Source of the DNA: Thalassotalea sp. PS06
Lineage (GTDB): Bacteria; Pseudomonadota; Gammaproteobacteria; Enterobacterales; Alteromonadaceae
NCBI RefSeq assembly: GCF_007197775.1
Contig: NZ_CP041638.1
Location: 1,860,001 to 1,924,000 of the forward strand
Reading direction: 5' to 3'
DNA length: 64,000 nt
Part shown: piece by piece, positions 7,676 through 16,869 of the stretch
How positions within the stretch are numbered: position 1 is the first letter of the stretch
Layout: each line of letters starts with the position of its first letter
Notes under the pieces: model-generated
The model's input: only the letters and a program-made list of their open reading frames with translations
Told to the model about the DNA's origin: nothing
Database searches by the model: none
Program-made: the position numbers and the translations under genes

Positions 7676-10639
7676 TTAATGGCCCGGATAATCTTCTTGA
7701 TGCAGGTCAAAAACACGGTGTTGTTTTACCGAAATACCATCGTTTTTTGATACTTCTGGCGCCGTAAAAGCAACGCCACCTGCGAGAATGGTAGATATTG
7801 ATTCTGTAGACACGCTAACCCCAGAAAATAACCCGGCATCGATATCGATACCGCTAACGTTGTAAAATTTAGCATCTGCAGATACTAAATTGGCATATTC
7901 TGATTCGATATTGATATAAATCAGAACGCCGGTACCTTCATTATTGAGTTCGCTACCCAGAACACGACCCACAGGTATCTGACGGAAATAAACACTCTGA
8001 TCGGTTGCTACTGAACCAAGTGACGGTGCCGCTAAGGTTAAGTTTAATCCTTGATGAAGTTCCCTTACGATTGGTGTTCGACGCGTTGCTGTAAATTCAG
8101 TTAGTAATTGGCCATCTCCAGGTACAACACCGAGTTGGTTTCCTCCTAGTAAAGTAGAAGCGTTTTTGATTTGGGTTAGACTAATACTTGGCTCAAGTAA
8201 AAAGTACTGAGCCCCCTGCTGTGTAAGTTTCGGGAATGCTTCACTTACTTTAACTTTTAATTTTGTGTGGGTTAGTTCATCTGCAAGTATTACTTGAGTG
8301 ACAACCCCTACTTCATGGCCCTGATAAATCAATGGTGCGCCGGCTTTAATATCTACAACTTCGTTGAACAGAACTTCAATAACAGGACCTTGATATTGGC
8401 TATGCCGGACCGATTCTAACAACGGATATTCGCTTAACTCCTGAGTTTGAACCTGCTGCGTATTCATTGGATTGACTAAGGAAATGCCACCATTAACTAA
8501 GCGTTCGAGGTTTGGAGAAGACACAGATACACCGGATAAGCTTGCTTCTACGTTTAAACCGCTCGCTAAATAGAATTCGCTGTTATTAAACACTAAGGGG
8601 TGATACTCAGGTTGTATCGTCACGATGAATTCAAAATAGCGCCCACTTTCTTTTAGATTAACGGCTTCAACCTGGCCAATCGTCAAGTCTTTAAAAATCA
8701 CTGGTGCGCCTGGTTTTAAGCCATGGGAATGGCTATTGGTTAACCGCAGTTGTAATCCGGGTAATCTGGCTCCGAAATTACCGCCTTTGGCAAGTATCTC
8801 GAATTGATTTCGGTATTCACCGTGACCTGGCAGTACTTCTAAAAAGCTACCTGAAACCATTGCATTGAGTTGTTTAGCGCTTAATCCAGCAGTTACCATT
8901 CGTATCTGGCTGTGTTCTCTAAACAGGGTTTTGAACTTAGGATCATAAACTACCGATATTTGCATTTCGTTGAGCTCTTCGTTCAGCTCAACGTCATTAA
9001 CTTTTCCAATTTCCAGGCTTTGATATTTAAGCAAGGTAAAGTCCGGGTATATATCAATCAACCCTGGAAAGCTTAATTGTAATCGTTGACTGAATCGTGA
9101 TTCAGCCTCGTTATCCGCCAGATTAAACTTATGACCATCAACAAGCGTACCTGAGGTGAGAAAGGTATCCGTGACAAAGCCTATGCCACCGACAAACATA
9201 TTGGTTAACGTTCCTGCTTCAATTCTAATTTGTGGTAACTTTGCCTGAACGTCTATACCTCCTAATTTGAAAAATCGTGTGGTTTCATTCACCAGATACT
9301 CATACTCAGGCAATATGAAAATATGCACGGAAAAACTTTGTTTGTCAGGATTCAACGCGTTTTCCTGAACGCTACCAACTCGCATATTACGGTAAAATAT
9401 CGGTGTGCCAACTCCCAGAGAATCGATATTTTCGGTTTGTAATTGTAAGTGTAGCCCTGGCTCTTCAAAACTCAGTGGCGGTGGCTGCGACTTTACGTTG
9501 AATACACGGGTAGGTTCGCCCGAACCGAGACGAAAGGAAACGTAAGGGCCGCTTAGCAAACGGTCAAGGTTAGATATACCAGATAAGCTGATTTTGGGTT
9601 TTACCAACCAAAATTCCATGCCTGACAATAAATAGGGTTCGAGTCTGGGGTCGAAATTTACACTAGCGGTTAAACCGCCTTGTGCCTGGTTATAGGTAAA
9701 ATCTTCAACAACGCCTAATTCAACACCTTCAAATATAACTTTTGTTTCACCTGCTTTCACGCCACTGTTTTGCGGGAAGTTCATCGTCACTTTGATGCCG
9801 GCCTGGGCGGCATCAAAATCATCATATAAATTGAATTTTGTGTAATCTTCTACGTCAGGAAATTGCTTGTCGGTTATCGGAGTATGGAAGGCAATACCGC
9901 CAGAAATTATCGAAGAAAACGATTCTGTGCGAACTTTAAAACCAGACAGATCGCCACTGACCTCAACGCCGCTGGCGTTGTAAAACCTGCTGTTAAATTT
10001 CACCAGATTCTTATATTGTTCATCGATCAACAACTTAACGGCTACATACCCGCTTTCCTGAATCAATTGATAATCGTAAACTTCACCAACCCTTATCTGT
10101 TTGTAATAAACACCACTACCACGATTCAGCGAACCCAAGGACTGCGCGTGCAAAGTAAGGTGTAGGCCTGGGGAATCTGCGGGTATTGCTGGGGGTGAAT
10201 CAAGGGCATAAAATTCTCTGAGTCGTTCACCTTCATCGGCGGGCAGCATTTCAAAATAATTACCGGTTATCACGGTTTCCAATCCGGATACACCAGAAAG
10301 GCTGATCTCAGGTTTTACTAACCAAAATTGTGAATTGCTATTTAAATAAGGTTTGGTGCTACGATCCATTTCGACTTCTACGGTGATCACATCCAATCCA
10401 CTGTTGATGGTTAATTCCCTGACTAATCCCACCGGCAGGCCTTTAAACCTTACTTCGGTTTTTGCTTCTACAATACCGTCGGCATCTTTAACAAATATCT
10501 TGATATCAACACCAGATTGATAATATGCCTGTACTAATAAATAAATAGCGATAAATGCTGCAAGTATGGGCAATATCCAAACGAATGAAATTCGCGCCCT
10601 GGGTTCGACAATAGCGGTGTCAGCTTGATTAGGGCTCAT
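7676..10639 (-). CDS. letB: LetB/PqiB-type MCE protein with eight MCE modules
   Basis: About 987 residues, one N-terminal membrane helix (FVWILPILAAFIAIYLLVQA) and then eight MCE (MlaD-like) modules. Each opens with a pattern like EVRFKGLPVGLV. Openings are visible at VRFKGLPVG, VYYKQIRVG, VIFEGVELG, IFYRNMRVG, LKYQSLEIG, VIFKDLTIG, LIYQGHEVG and VYFRQIPVG. E. coli LetB (YebT, 877 residues) has seven modules stacked as rings forming a periplasm-spanning lipid tunnel; eight would give a longer tube. ATG 10639 overlaps the end of the upstream letA by 11 bp. Three codons upstream of that, the frame offers earlier ATGs (10654), but they lie deeper in letA. Confidence 0.88.
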   Translation of the reverse strand: MSPNQADTAIVEPRARISFVWILPILAAFIAIYLLVQAYYQSGVDIKIFVKDADGIVEAKTEVRFKGLPVGLVRELTINSGLDVITVEVEMDRSTKPYLNSNSQFWLVKPEISLSGVSGLETVITGNYFEMLPADEGERLREFYALDSPPAIPADSPGLHLTLHAQSLGSLNRGSGVYYKQIRVGEVYDYQLIQESGYVAVKLLIDEQYKNLVKFNSRFYNASGVEVSGDLSGFKVRTESFSSIISGGIAFHTPITDKQFPDVEDYTKFNLYDDFDAAQAGIKVTMNFPQNSGVKAGETKVIFEGVELGVVEDFTYNQAQGGLTASVNFDPRLEPYLLSGMEFWLVKPKISLSGISNLDRLLSGPYVSFRLGSGEPTRVFNVKSQPPPLSFEEPGLHLQLQTENIDSLGVGTPIFYRNMRVGSVQENALNPDKQSFSVHIFILPEYEYLVNETTRFFKLGGIDVQAKLPQIRIEAGTLTNMFVGGIGFVTDTFLTSGTLVDGHKFNLADNEAESRFSQRLQLSFPGLIDIYPDFTLLKYQSLEIGKVNDVELNEELNEMQISVVYDPKFKTLFREHSQIRMVTAGLSAKQLNAMVSGSFLEVLPGHGEYRNQFEILAKGGNFGARLPGLQLRLTNSHSHGLKPGAPVIFKDLTIGQVEAVNLKESGRYFEFIVTIQPEYHPLVFNNSEFYLASGLNVEASLSGVSVSSPNLERLVNGGISLVNPMNTQQVQTQELSEYPLLESVRHSQYQGPVIEVLFNEVVDIKAGAPLIYQGHEVGVVTQVILADELTHTKLKVKVSEAFPKLTQQGAQYFLLEPSISLTQIKNASTLLGGNQLGVVPGDGQLLTEFTATRRTPIVRELHQGLNLTLAAPSLGSVATDQSVYFRQIPVGRVLGSELNNEGTGVLIYINIESEYANLVSADAKFYNVSGIDIDAGLFSGVSVSTESISTILAGGVAFTAPEVSKNDGISVKQHRVFDLHQEDYPGH

Positions 10640-11273
10640 TGAAACTCCCATCATCCCAGAGTAATTTTGAATCGAAACTGGCAGCCGCGAAGATACTTAA
10701 AATCACCATAATGCCGAATGCCGTTGCCCCTGGTCCTGCAACGACTTCTAAGACATTACCGATTTCAACTAAGGCAACGAGCAGTGCAACTACAAATACA
10801 TCTAACATCGACCAGGGACCAAACATTTCTATATACCGGTACATATGTGTGCGTTGGCGACGGCTAAACTTTGCGGGGTAGCGCACCGAATAAAGCAGGT
10901 ATATCAAACCAATCATTTTCGCCAGGGGGAATACAAAACTGGCGATAAAGACAATAGCGGCGATTGGTGCCATACCATTTTGAAACATATAGAGTGTTCC
11001 CGATAAGATGGTATCCCCCTGCCCTTTACCAAACTGTAATATGGTCATGATTGGATAAAGGTTGGCTGGGAAAAAGGCGATAATGGAACATATCGTCAGG
11101 GCTAAGGTTTTTTGATAGGCAAATGGTTTGCGCTGTAGCAGGCGGGAATTGCATCGCTGGCAGCGATTGTGAGAAGACTCATCATATACATTTACCCAAT
11201 GACAGGTATCGCATGTAGCCAGCTTATTTGCCTTTCCATTTTGGCTAAAATCGACATTAACCTGATTAACCAT
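10629..11273 (-). CDS. LetA/PqiA-type membrane protein, second half
   Basis: 214-residue inner-membrane protein of the paraquat-inducible protein A family. It begins with a zinc-ribbon-like pair, CDTCHW and CQRCNSRL, then about four hydrophobic helices (for example LALTICSIIAFFPANLYPI and IVFIASFVFPLAKMIGLI). E. coli LetA fuses two such modules in one chain; here they are two adjacent genes. It is expected to work with the MCE protein encoded just downstream in moving lipids between membranes. ATG 11273 overlaps the previous stop by 8 bp, which points to coupled translation; the longer frame from 11309 would run deep into that gene. Confidence 0.85.
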   Translation of the reverse strand: MVNQVNVDFSQNGKANKLATCDTCHWVNVYDESSHNRCQRCNSRLLQRKPFAYQKTLALTICSIIAFFPANLYPIMTILQFGKGQGDTILSGTLYMFQNGMAPIAAIVFIASFVFPLAKMIGLIYLLYSVRYPAKFSRRQRTHMYRYIEMFGPWSMLDVFVVALLVALVEIGNVLEVVAGPGATAFGIMVILSIFAAASFDSKLLWDDGSFNEP

Positions 11274-11919
11274 GCACTGGCACCTTATTCCAAAGCAACT
11301 CTTTGTCAAAGCTAAGCTTTAGGCCAACTATGGTGATCATAAAGAGAATGTAACTTACCAGCCCTAAGTCAAAAAATAGTTCGGCATCATCCCGAAGTTT
11401 AAAGATTGATACCAGAATGCCTATCATAAAAACTTCCAGCATTTCCCAGCTGTCGATTCGTTGATAAAACTTAATTAACGGTATATAACGGCGACTTGTC
11501 ACTCGCTTTAGTTTCACCGCAATGCCAAGATATAGAGCAATAATTAACTTGCCAACCGGTGCCAGAATGCAGAAAAAACAGGTTACCAAGGCGACAAAGT
11601 AAATTTCGTTCTTCCACAATGCATAAACTGCAGATGAAAGACTGACAGTGCTGCTAATACTTAGCATTTTCATCGACATAATAGGCAGAAAAATTGCGGG
11701 CACGGATAGAATTAAACCCGCGATAGATACCGCAATGCTGCGATTTACGGGGTCACGCTTGCGATAAAGCAATATATGATGGCATTGGCGACAACGAGCC
11801 TGCTCTCCCTCCTGTAAATCAGGATAGTGCATAAGGTTGTCGCACTCACGACAGGCCAGTATTGTGGGTGTTTGCGAAGTAGCAGCTGTCATTATTATTG
11901 TTAATCTGTATCCAGACAT
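11266..11919 (-). CDS. LetA/PqiA-type membrane protein, first half
   Basis: Up to 217 residues, PqiA family. CRECDNL and CRQCHHIL form the N-terminal cysteine ribbon, followed by hydrophobic segments such as IAVSIAGLILSVPAIFLPIM and YFVALVTCFFCILAPVGKLI. It is the first gene of the three-gene letA-letA-letB operon, whose genes all overlap. Two ATGs are possible, 11919 and 11892, and neither has a clear Shine-Dalgarno; the shorter form would start MTAATSQTP just before the ribbon. Confidence 0.85.
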   Translation of the reverse strand: MSGYRLTIIMTAATSQTPTILACRECDNLMHYPDLQEGEQARCRQCHHILLYRKRDPVNRSIAVSIAGLILSVPAIFLPIMSMKMLSISSTVSLSSAVYALWKNEIYFVALVTCFFCILAPVGKLIIALYLGIAVKLKRVTSRRYIPLIKFYQRIDSWEMLEVFMIGILVSIFKLRDDAELFFDLGLVSYILFMITIVGLKLSFDKELLWNKVPVHG

Positions 11920-12023
11920 TCAGATAAAATCTAGACGGTTAATCTCTAATTTTTTATCTGTTCCTATTACCTAACCATATAAGGTAATGGAGATTTTTCA
12001 ACTTTATCTGACAGTGTTTAGCG

Positions 12024-12662
12024 TTATATCCGTTGCAGGATCCACCAGTTAAAGCTTTGTTCCGCGCCCCATGGTGTCAGGTGTTGCTGTTGCCATTTCT
12101 TTACAGATATAAACTGATCAGGAAAATGCTGCTCAACAAATGTAATAAGGGCTTGGTGACTGTATCGCAACACGGGTAATCCTGAGCACTTTTCAGGGCC
12201 ATGCTCTGAAAAGGTTGCAAGTATCCAGTAGCCCTTTTTTGGCAACACATCTAATAATCTGTTGAGGTAATTACGTTGCTGCTCTATGTCAGTCAGAAAG
12301 TGAAAAACGGCTCGATCTATCCAGCAGTCTGCAGTTAAATTTGATTGGTTAGCTTTGTTTGCCAAATCGATACACAAATACTGAATATTAGCGTTACTTA
12401 GCTGTTGTTCGTTGTGGCGTTTTTTTTGTTTAACCAATGCCTGTTGGGAAATGTCCACTAAGGTTATACGGGTAAAACCGGCGCTAACAAGTTGATCCGA
12501 AAGACGAGAGACCCCACAACCGGCTTCAACGATATGGCTATTTGAGGAAAGGTTTAAAGCTTGCAACGCTTTTAATGAATGGTCTTCTTCAGCCTGCGTC
12601 CAACTCATTTCCACGGGTTCTTTGTTACTGAAAACCTGTTGCCAATGCTGACATTTATCCAT
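12024..12662 (-). CDS. Class I SAM-dependent methyltransferase
   Basis: 212 residues from ATG 12662. The SAM-binding motif I is IVEAGCGVSRLSDQL, followed by ITLVDIS (acidic end of strand 2) and DRAVFHFLTD (motif IV region). The length and the YWILATFSEHGPEKCSG block fit small bacterial methyltransferases acting on small molecules; no substrate can be read. The gene starts inside the last codons of the upstream reading frame (overlap 8 bp), so the pair is likely translated together. Confidence 0.78.
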   Translation of the reverse strand: MDKCQHWQQVFSNKEPVEMSWTQAEEDHSLKALQALNLSSNSHIVEAGCGVSRLSDQLVSAGFTRITLVDISQQALVKQKKRHNEQQLSNANIQYLCIDLANKANQSNLTADCWIDRAVFHFLTDIEQQRNYLNRLLDVLPKKGYWILATFSEHGPEKCSGLPVLRYSHQALITFVEQHFPDQFISVKKWQQQHLTPWGAEQSFNWWILQRI

Positions 12663-13140
12663 GTTGCACACCTGCCACTTCAATGTAATCCAACGGAACG
12701 CGAACCTTTATTGTATCACCATAATTAAGCCCGGGAATAAACGTAGATATCACCTCAATGGTATTTGAGGATTGAAAATGGCCTATTTTGGTTGCGGGAT
12801 CCGGGTAATATATGAACGCGGAGTATCGCTGTCCTGAATGCGTTATTTCACAAGGCGAAAATAGAAATGATTCCGCCGGGAAGTCTCTGTGCCATTGCAA
12901 TTCAGTTATCGCTTTCCAAGGTTTAGACCAACGGAACGTTGCGCTGCCAAGATCAAGGTTCAACGTACCGGCAAACAAAGATTCGAACGGCAAACCCTGT
13001 TGGCAAAACAAAGGTAACTGTAATTGCAGACTACCACAACCATATGGGTTATCGTTGCTCTTACCCGATGCGATTTGATAACCGGGGATCAATTTGACGT
13101 TGAACCATGAAGACCAGGTCAACTTATATTCATTCACCAA
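12655..13140 (-). CDS. Protein resembling archaeal CTP-dependent riboflavin kinase (DUF120-like)
   Basis: 161 residues, no close bacterial family that I recognise. The order of motifs is suggestive: an early glycine-rich segment (PGYQIASGKSNDNPYGCGSL), then LFAGTLNLDLGSATF (compare PGTLNV/L in the archaeal enzyme), HFQSSNTIEVIS, and a final GDTIKVRVP. In archaeal RibK these positions bind riboflavin and CTP and the tail is (L)KDGD.V.IEV. This is a fold-level inference only. It is coupled to the methyltransferase downstream and lies 64 bp after the end of the phosphoribosyltransferase, behind a terminator. Confidence 0.45.
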   Translation of the reverse strand: MVNEYKLTWSSWFNVKLIPGYQIASGKSNDNPYGCGSLQLQLPLFCQQGLPFESLFAGTLNLDLGSATFRWSKPWKAITELQWHRDFPAESFLFSPCEITHSGQRYSAFIYYPDPATKIGHFQSSNTIEVISTFIPGLNYGDTIKVRVPLDYIEVAGVQHG

Positions 13141-13157
13141 AGCTTCCTATTGTTCAC

Positions 13158-13183
13158 AAAAAAGGGAAACATGAGTTTCCCTT
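13158..13183 (-). terminator. Rho-independent terminator after the phosphoribosyltransferase
   Basis: Read on the minus strand, AAGGGAAAC-TCAT-GTTTCCCTT is followed by a run of T. It closes the phosphoribosyltransferase transcript before the next minus-strand gene. Confidence 0.85.
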
Positions 13184-13204
13184 AACATGTTATCAGACTT
13201 GAAT

Positions 13205-13771
13205 TTACTTTTCGTCTATCAAGATATCCATGATGTTCGCAAGATCAGTTTTACCATTTCTGATCTCTTCTGGTGATAAGCCTGAAAGTTCATGTGGGAA
13301 TACTAACCACTCGTCAGAATCATGCACATAGTAATCTGGAACGATATCCACCTTAGAATTCTGAGGTTTATACCACGGACAAGCGATACGGATATCTTTA
13401 GGTGTATTTAATCGCATAGATTCTCGGATTTGTTTGATTAACGCATCAATACTGCGACCGGAATCAAATACATCATCGACAATTAACAACCCATCTTCAG
13501 CGTTGGCATTTTCAATTAAGTAATGCAAGCCATGAACTTTGATTTCTTTAGACTGCTTATTAATTCCGTAATAGGACGATGTACGCACGGCAATATGGTC
13601 TGTTTCTACTTGTTTAAAATCAAAGTACTCTTGAACAGCGATACCAATCGGTGCCCCACCTCGCCAGATACCGACGATAAACTCAGGGCGGAACCCATCT
13701 TCATAAACTTTTGCTGCGACTCGAAAGGAATCTTCAAGAAGATCTTGAGCACTGATAAATTTTTTATCCAT
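13205..13771 (-). CDS. Hypoxanthine-type phosphoribosyltransferase
   Basis: 188-residue type I PRTase. The PRPP loop LLIVDDVFDSGRS is clear near residues 94-106, FIVGIWRGGAPIG supplies the hood/PPi loop, and DEWLVFPHEL near the C-terminus is typical of purine PRTases annotated as hypoxanthine phosphoribosyltransferase in marine gammaproteobacteria. It would salvage a purine base with PRPP to give the nucleotide in the cytosol. The base specificity (hypoxanthine, xanthine or guanine) cannot be told from sequence alone. Monocistronic, with its own terminator. Confidence 0.82.
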   Translation of the reverse strand: MDKKFISAQDLLEDSFRVAAKVYEDGFRPEFIVGIWRGGAPIGIAVQEYFDFKQVETDHIAVRTSSYYGINKQSKEIKVHGLHYLIENANAEDGLLIVDDVFDSGRSIDALIKQIRESMRLNTPKDIRIACPWYKPQNSKVDIVPDYYVHDSDEWLVFPHELSGLSPEEIRNGKTDLANIMDILIDEK

Positions 13772-13935
13772 TCTATGCCTCTTGGATAATGACCGTATCT
13801 AACGGTTTAACGGTTCGAAAATAGTCTCAAAGGCACCTGGGGGTTCGCCCCTCACGGATCAAACATCCGGGTGAATTGAGTTAACTGTCAATTATAACGG
13901 ATTTTAAACTCAAAAGTACCCGCAAACCGGGCTTT

Positions 13936-14210
13936 ATACCAATCACATTAAATTATTGCTCACTCAGTGAGAGTTTAAAGGCTTTTAGACAAGGCTTTGA
14001 TGGCAGAGAATGGTTATTCCGCTGTTAAAATGAGCCAAAATCAGTAACCCAGGATAAACGCCTTTAAAACTCACCCGCAGGGAGTTAGTGAGAGGCCCAT
14101 TTACTGCCCTATATTCCATCAATATAGAATGGCTATATCAATGAAATCTATGTTGTAACTGAACCTCTGCCCTAACTCTGAGTTGTGCACAAACTTAGTG
14201 TGATTGGTAT
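13936..14210. mobile_element. 275-bp MITE with 19-bp terminal inverted repeats
   Basis: Starts ATACCAATCACATTAAATT and ends AACTTAGTGTGATTGGTAT, which are inverted repeats with two mismatches. Just inside lie CTCACTCAGTGAGAGTTTAAAGGC and, inverted, GCCTTTAAAACTC...AGTTAGTGAG, so the element can fold into a long hairpin. There is no open frame for a transposase. It is flanked by TA-rich sequence, and its first 85 bp are repeated directly after it. Confidence 0.75.
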
Positions 14211-14211
14211 T

Positions 14212-14296
14212 ATACCGATCACATTAAATTATTGCTCACTCAGTGAGAGTTTAAAGGCTTTTAGACAAGGCTTTGATGGCAGAGAATGGTTATTCC
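14212..14296. repeat. Truncated second copy of the MITE left end
   Basis: 85 bp identical to 13936-14020 except one base (ACCAAT to ACCGAT). The copy stops abruptly inside the element, 41 bp before the end of the M28 peptidase gene. It shows either an incomplete tandem insertion or a deletion of the rest of a second element. Confidence 0.8.
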
Positions 14297-14336
14297 ATTG
14301 TCAAAAGGTATTAGCGATAAAAGTTAGTTTGTTTTG

Positions 14337-15296
14337 TTATGGGGTAACAGGATTATCGGCTGTGGGATTGTCCAATGAAGCTAAATGGGCATCGAGTGTT
14401 ACGATTAATTCTGCGATTGCATGAACCCCTTGTTGATAAAAACCTGGGTCAATAGTCGCGATCGAATCGCGCTGGGTGTGATAGTACTGGTGGTTATCGC
14501 CGGTGACAAACAAGTACGGTATACCGGCTTTATAAAATTCATAATGATCGCTGGCTTTATGCAAATCGATACGATGAGTATGACGCGAGGAATGCTGCAC
14601 TGGCAATCGACGTTTTGCTTTAAAGGGGACCCGGGCTCGATTATTAGCTAACACCATGGTTTCTTTTAAAGGCGACCAACGCTCGGTACCTACTAACCAA
14701 TAATGACGGTTATTGACACCGTGGGCTATCATATCGAGATTAACCAAAGCACGGGTGTTGTTGAGGATTTGCGGATTCGCATCGATAAAGGCCTTCGCGC
14801 CTCTCAAGCCCTGTTCCTCACGATCGACGGCAATAAAAATGAAATTATGTTGCCATTTTTGCGGTGCCATACAAGTTGCCAGAGCAAGAAGTGCCGCAGT
14901 ACCTGAAGCATTATCATCGGCTCCCCAATAGGTTTTTTTTCCTTTTGTTCCTAAGTGATCGTAATGGGCGATAACAAGAATATTAGCGTTTAAAGGCATC
15001 TGCTGATTTGCATTCAGTACCCAGTTAGTGCCGTTTTTTTGAGAGAATCCACTTTGATACGTAAAAGACTGAGCTTCCAGTTTGCTAGTCGCTAATGGTT
15101 TTAGTATTGAGGATATATAGGCTTGGGCGTTCAGGTGACCCGGCTGTCCCGGACCTCTGCCCTGCATTTCCTCACCAGCTAAGTATTGCAAATGGCTCCA
15201 GGCATTTTCACCAAGATCGTTACAGGCAAAGACAGTTGCAGAACTAAGCCAACACCAACTTACCGCTGCACAAATCCGTTTATTTATCATACTCAC
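14337..15296 (-). CDS. M28-family zinc aminopeptidase, exported
   Basis: 319 residues from a GTG, or 317 from the ATG at 15290. The N-terminal hydrophobic stretch ICAAVSWCWLSSATVFA is a signal peptide. The two-zinc site of M28 peptidases is complete: AHYDH, GADDNASG, DREEQGL (Glu-Glu), NLDMIAH and a late YYHTQRDS histidine. It should cleave N-terminal residues from peptides in the periplasm or outside. The GTG overlaps the stop of the upstream lipoprotein gene (TAGTGAGTATG), so the two form an operon. Confidence 0.87.
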   Translation of the reverse strand: MSMINKRICAAVSWCWLSSATVFACNDLGENAWSHLQYLAGEEMQGRGPGQPGHLNAQAYISSILKPLATSKLEAQSFTYQSGFSQKNGTNWVLNANQQMPLNANILVIAHYDHLGTKGKKTYWGADDNASGTAALLALATCMAPQKWQHNFIFIAVDREEQGLRGAKAFIDANPQILNNTRALVNLDMIAHGVNNRHYWLVGTERWSPLKETMVLANNRARVPFKAKRRLPVQHSSRHTHRIDLHKASDHYEFYKAGIPYLFVTGDNHQYYHTQRDSIATIDPGFYQQGVHAIAELIVTLDAHLASLDNPTADNPVTP

Positions 15297-16480
15297 TACA
15301 ACTTGCTGAGCAATCTTAGCTTGTTCGCGTACTTGCGTTCGATATCGGGAAAGCTCGCCTGATTTTTCGCCTTGGTAAGATACCGCTCGCTGCGTTCATA
15401 ATCGCCAAGCTTGTAATAGGTTTTCGCTAAACCAAAGTAGAACTCATGTTCTTTTGGCTGCATATCACTAGCTTTTTTGAAGTGTTGAATGGCTTTATCG
15501 TAATTTCCATTATGATAGGCTTCATCCCCTAACACCGCATAATAATAAGGATTATTTGCTCTCACTCGTTCGATAAAGCGAGCAATTTGTTCGGCTTCGT
15601 CTTCATTGCCCTGTTCTTTGAGCAAAATACCTAAATTGGTCCAGGCATTATAATTTTCACCGTCATGTTTAATGGACTGCAAATAACTGGCTTTGGCGAG
15701 GTTTTTCATACCATGAATTTTGTATAGATAACCTAAATTTCCCCAAACGGCACTGAATTCTTTATCAACTTCGATGGACTTTTTAAAGTTCGCATAAGCG
15801 ACGTTATAATCACCCTGCGTCAACGCAGCCGCACCAATGTTGTTATAAAACATGGCGGTAACTCGCTGCTTGGAAATGATCTCCTTGGCAAAATGTTTTT
15901 TAACGACGTAGGGATCGAAGTCTATTGTTGTATATTGGCCACCCCATAAACGTTGGAATTTAGTTTTGCTATCGCCAATCACCACTAAATTAACATGGCG
16001 GCTTAGTAAGTTATATTCACCATCGCGGACCCAATATTCTGGAATTTCCACTTCTTGAAAGTTAACTTTAAGATTTACTTCATCGGCGAGTGCGAATGCA
16101 AGAATGGTTAATGACAAACAATTTGCTGATTGCTCGCTGAACGTTTGCTGGGCAGTTAAATTTGCCCCTTGGTTATAAAGCAGGCCCGTGGGAGAGCGAT
16201 TAAAAAGTTTCCTTAATAATGCTTCAGCACGAATTTTCGGTTCTTCAATCCACATTAAGTGCCCTCGGGCAAAGTCCTTCATTTCATCATTCAGGGCGAA
16301 AATTTCTTTTTGATCGACAAGTTCAACGTCTTTGTGGGCAGGGAAGATTGAGTCGTGAAGCAATACAGAGGCGGGGATTGGGTTGGATTCTATTTTCGGT
16401 ATGCTTGTACAAGCAAACATAAAGAAGGCGATCAGCAACAATGACAAGCAGCGTAATCGACTAAGATGAATGTCTTTCAT
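15296..16480 (-). CDS. TPR lipoprotein with transglutaminase-like domain
   Basis: 394 residues. The N-terminus ends in a lipobox, FMFAC near residue 24, so the protein is probably a lipoprotein. Residues 110-215 look like a transglutaminase/cysteine-protease-like fold: ANCLSLTILAFALAD (Cys), LLSRHVNLVV (His) and TTIDFDPY (Asp). The C-terminal half has five or so TPR units such as AVWGNLGYLYKIHGMKNLAKA and AWTNLGILLKEQGNEDEAE. The role is unknown; coupling to the downstream M28 peptidase suggests a shared envelope function. Confidence 0.72.
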   Translation of the reverse strand: MKDIHLSRLRCLSLLLIAFFMFACTSIPKIESNPIPASVLLHDSIFPAHKDVELVDQKEIFALNDEMKDFARGHLMWIEEPKIRAEALLRKLFNRSPTGLLYNQGANLTAQQTFSEQSANCLSLTILAFALADEVNLKVNFQEVEIPEYWVRDGEYNLLSRHVNLVVIGDSKTKFQRLWGGQYTTIDFDPYVVKKHFAKEIISKQRVTAMFYNNIGAAALTQGDYNVAYANFKKSIEVDKEFSAVWGNLGYLYKIHGMKNLAKASYLQSIKHDGENYNAWTNLGILLKEQGNEDEAEQIARFIERVRANNPYYYAVLGDEAYHNGNYDKAIQHFKKASDMQPKEHEFYFGLAKTYYKLGDYERSERYLTKAKNQASFPDIERKYANKLRLLSKL

Positions 16481-16869
16481 ATGAGCTCCTCCCTTTACCT
16501 TTATAAGTAAAGCATAACCAACTTTTTCTTCTTTTACCTTATTAGACCCCGCCGTTACATAAATGTTTACACTTAATTTTGTGTGTTTGATATTAGTGGA
16601 AATGAGTAAATATCAGCATCATAGGTGCTATTTAATGTTAACAGGTAGCTGTCAGGACCGGCTTTGCTTATGCCGTAAATCGTCCGATGTACCAACAAAT
16701 TCTGGTAACGCTAAGCAGGGTCTTACGACGGGATATATTACAGGTTTTGTTAAGATAATAACTTGTGTTGCATCTTTTATAGGTTGCTGTTGGGAATAAT
16801 ACGTAGCCTTTAATAACTCTAATACCCGGGGACCTAACGTTTGTTAGGAGCCCTGATATGCGATTAGTG
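16481..16869. other. Gene-free stretch upstream of the TPR lipoprotein
   Basis: AT-rich DNA that must hold the promoter of the lipoprotein gene. The only structure I see is a 6-bp hairpin, CCTAAC-GTTT-GTTAGG at 16833-16848, just past the end of the small membrane protein gene. It lacks a T-run on the relevant strand, so it is at best a weak terminator. Confidence 0.4.

Noticed and set aside
13800..13880. Riboswitch upstream of the phosphoribosyltransferase
   Set aside because: A short GGGG/CCCC hairpin exists, but no purine-riboswitch core or other known aptamer pattern was found.
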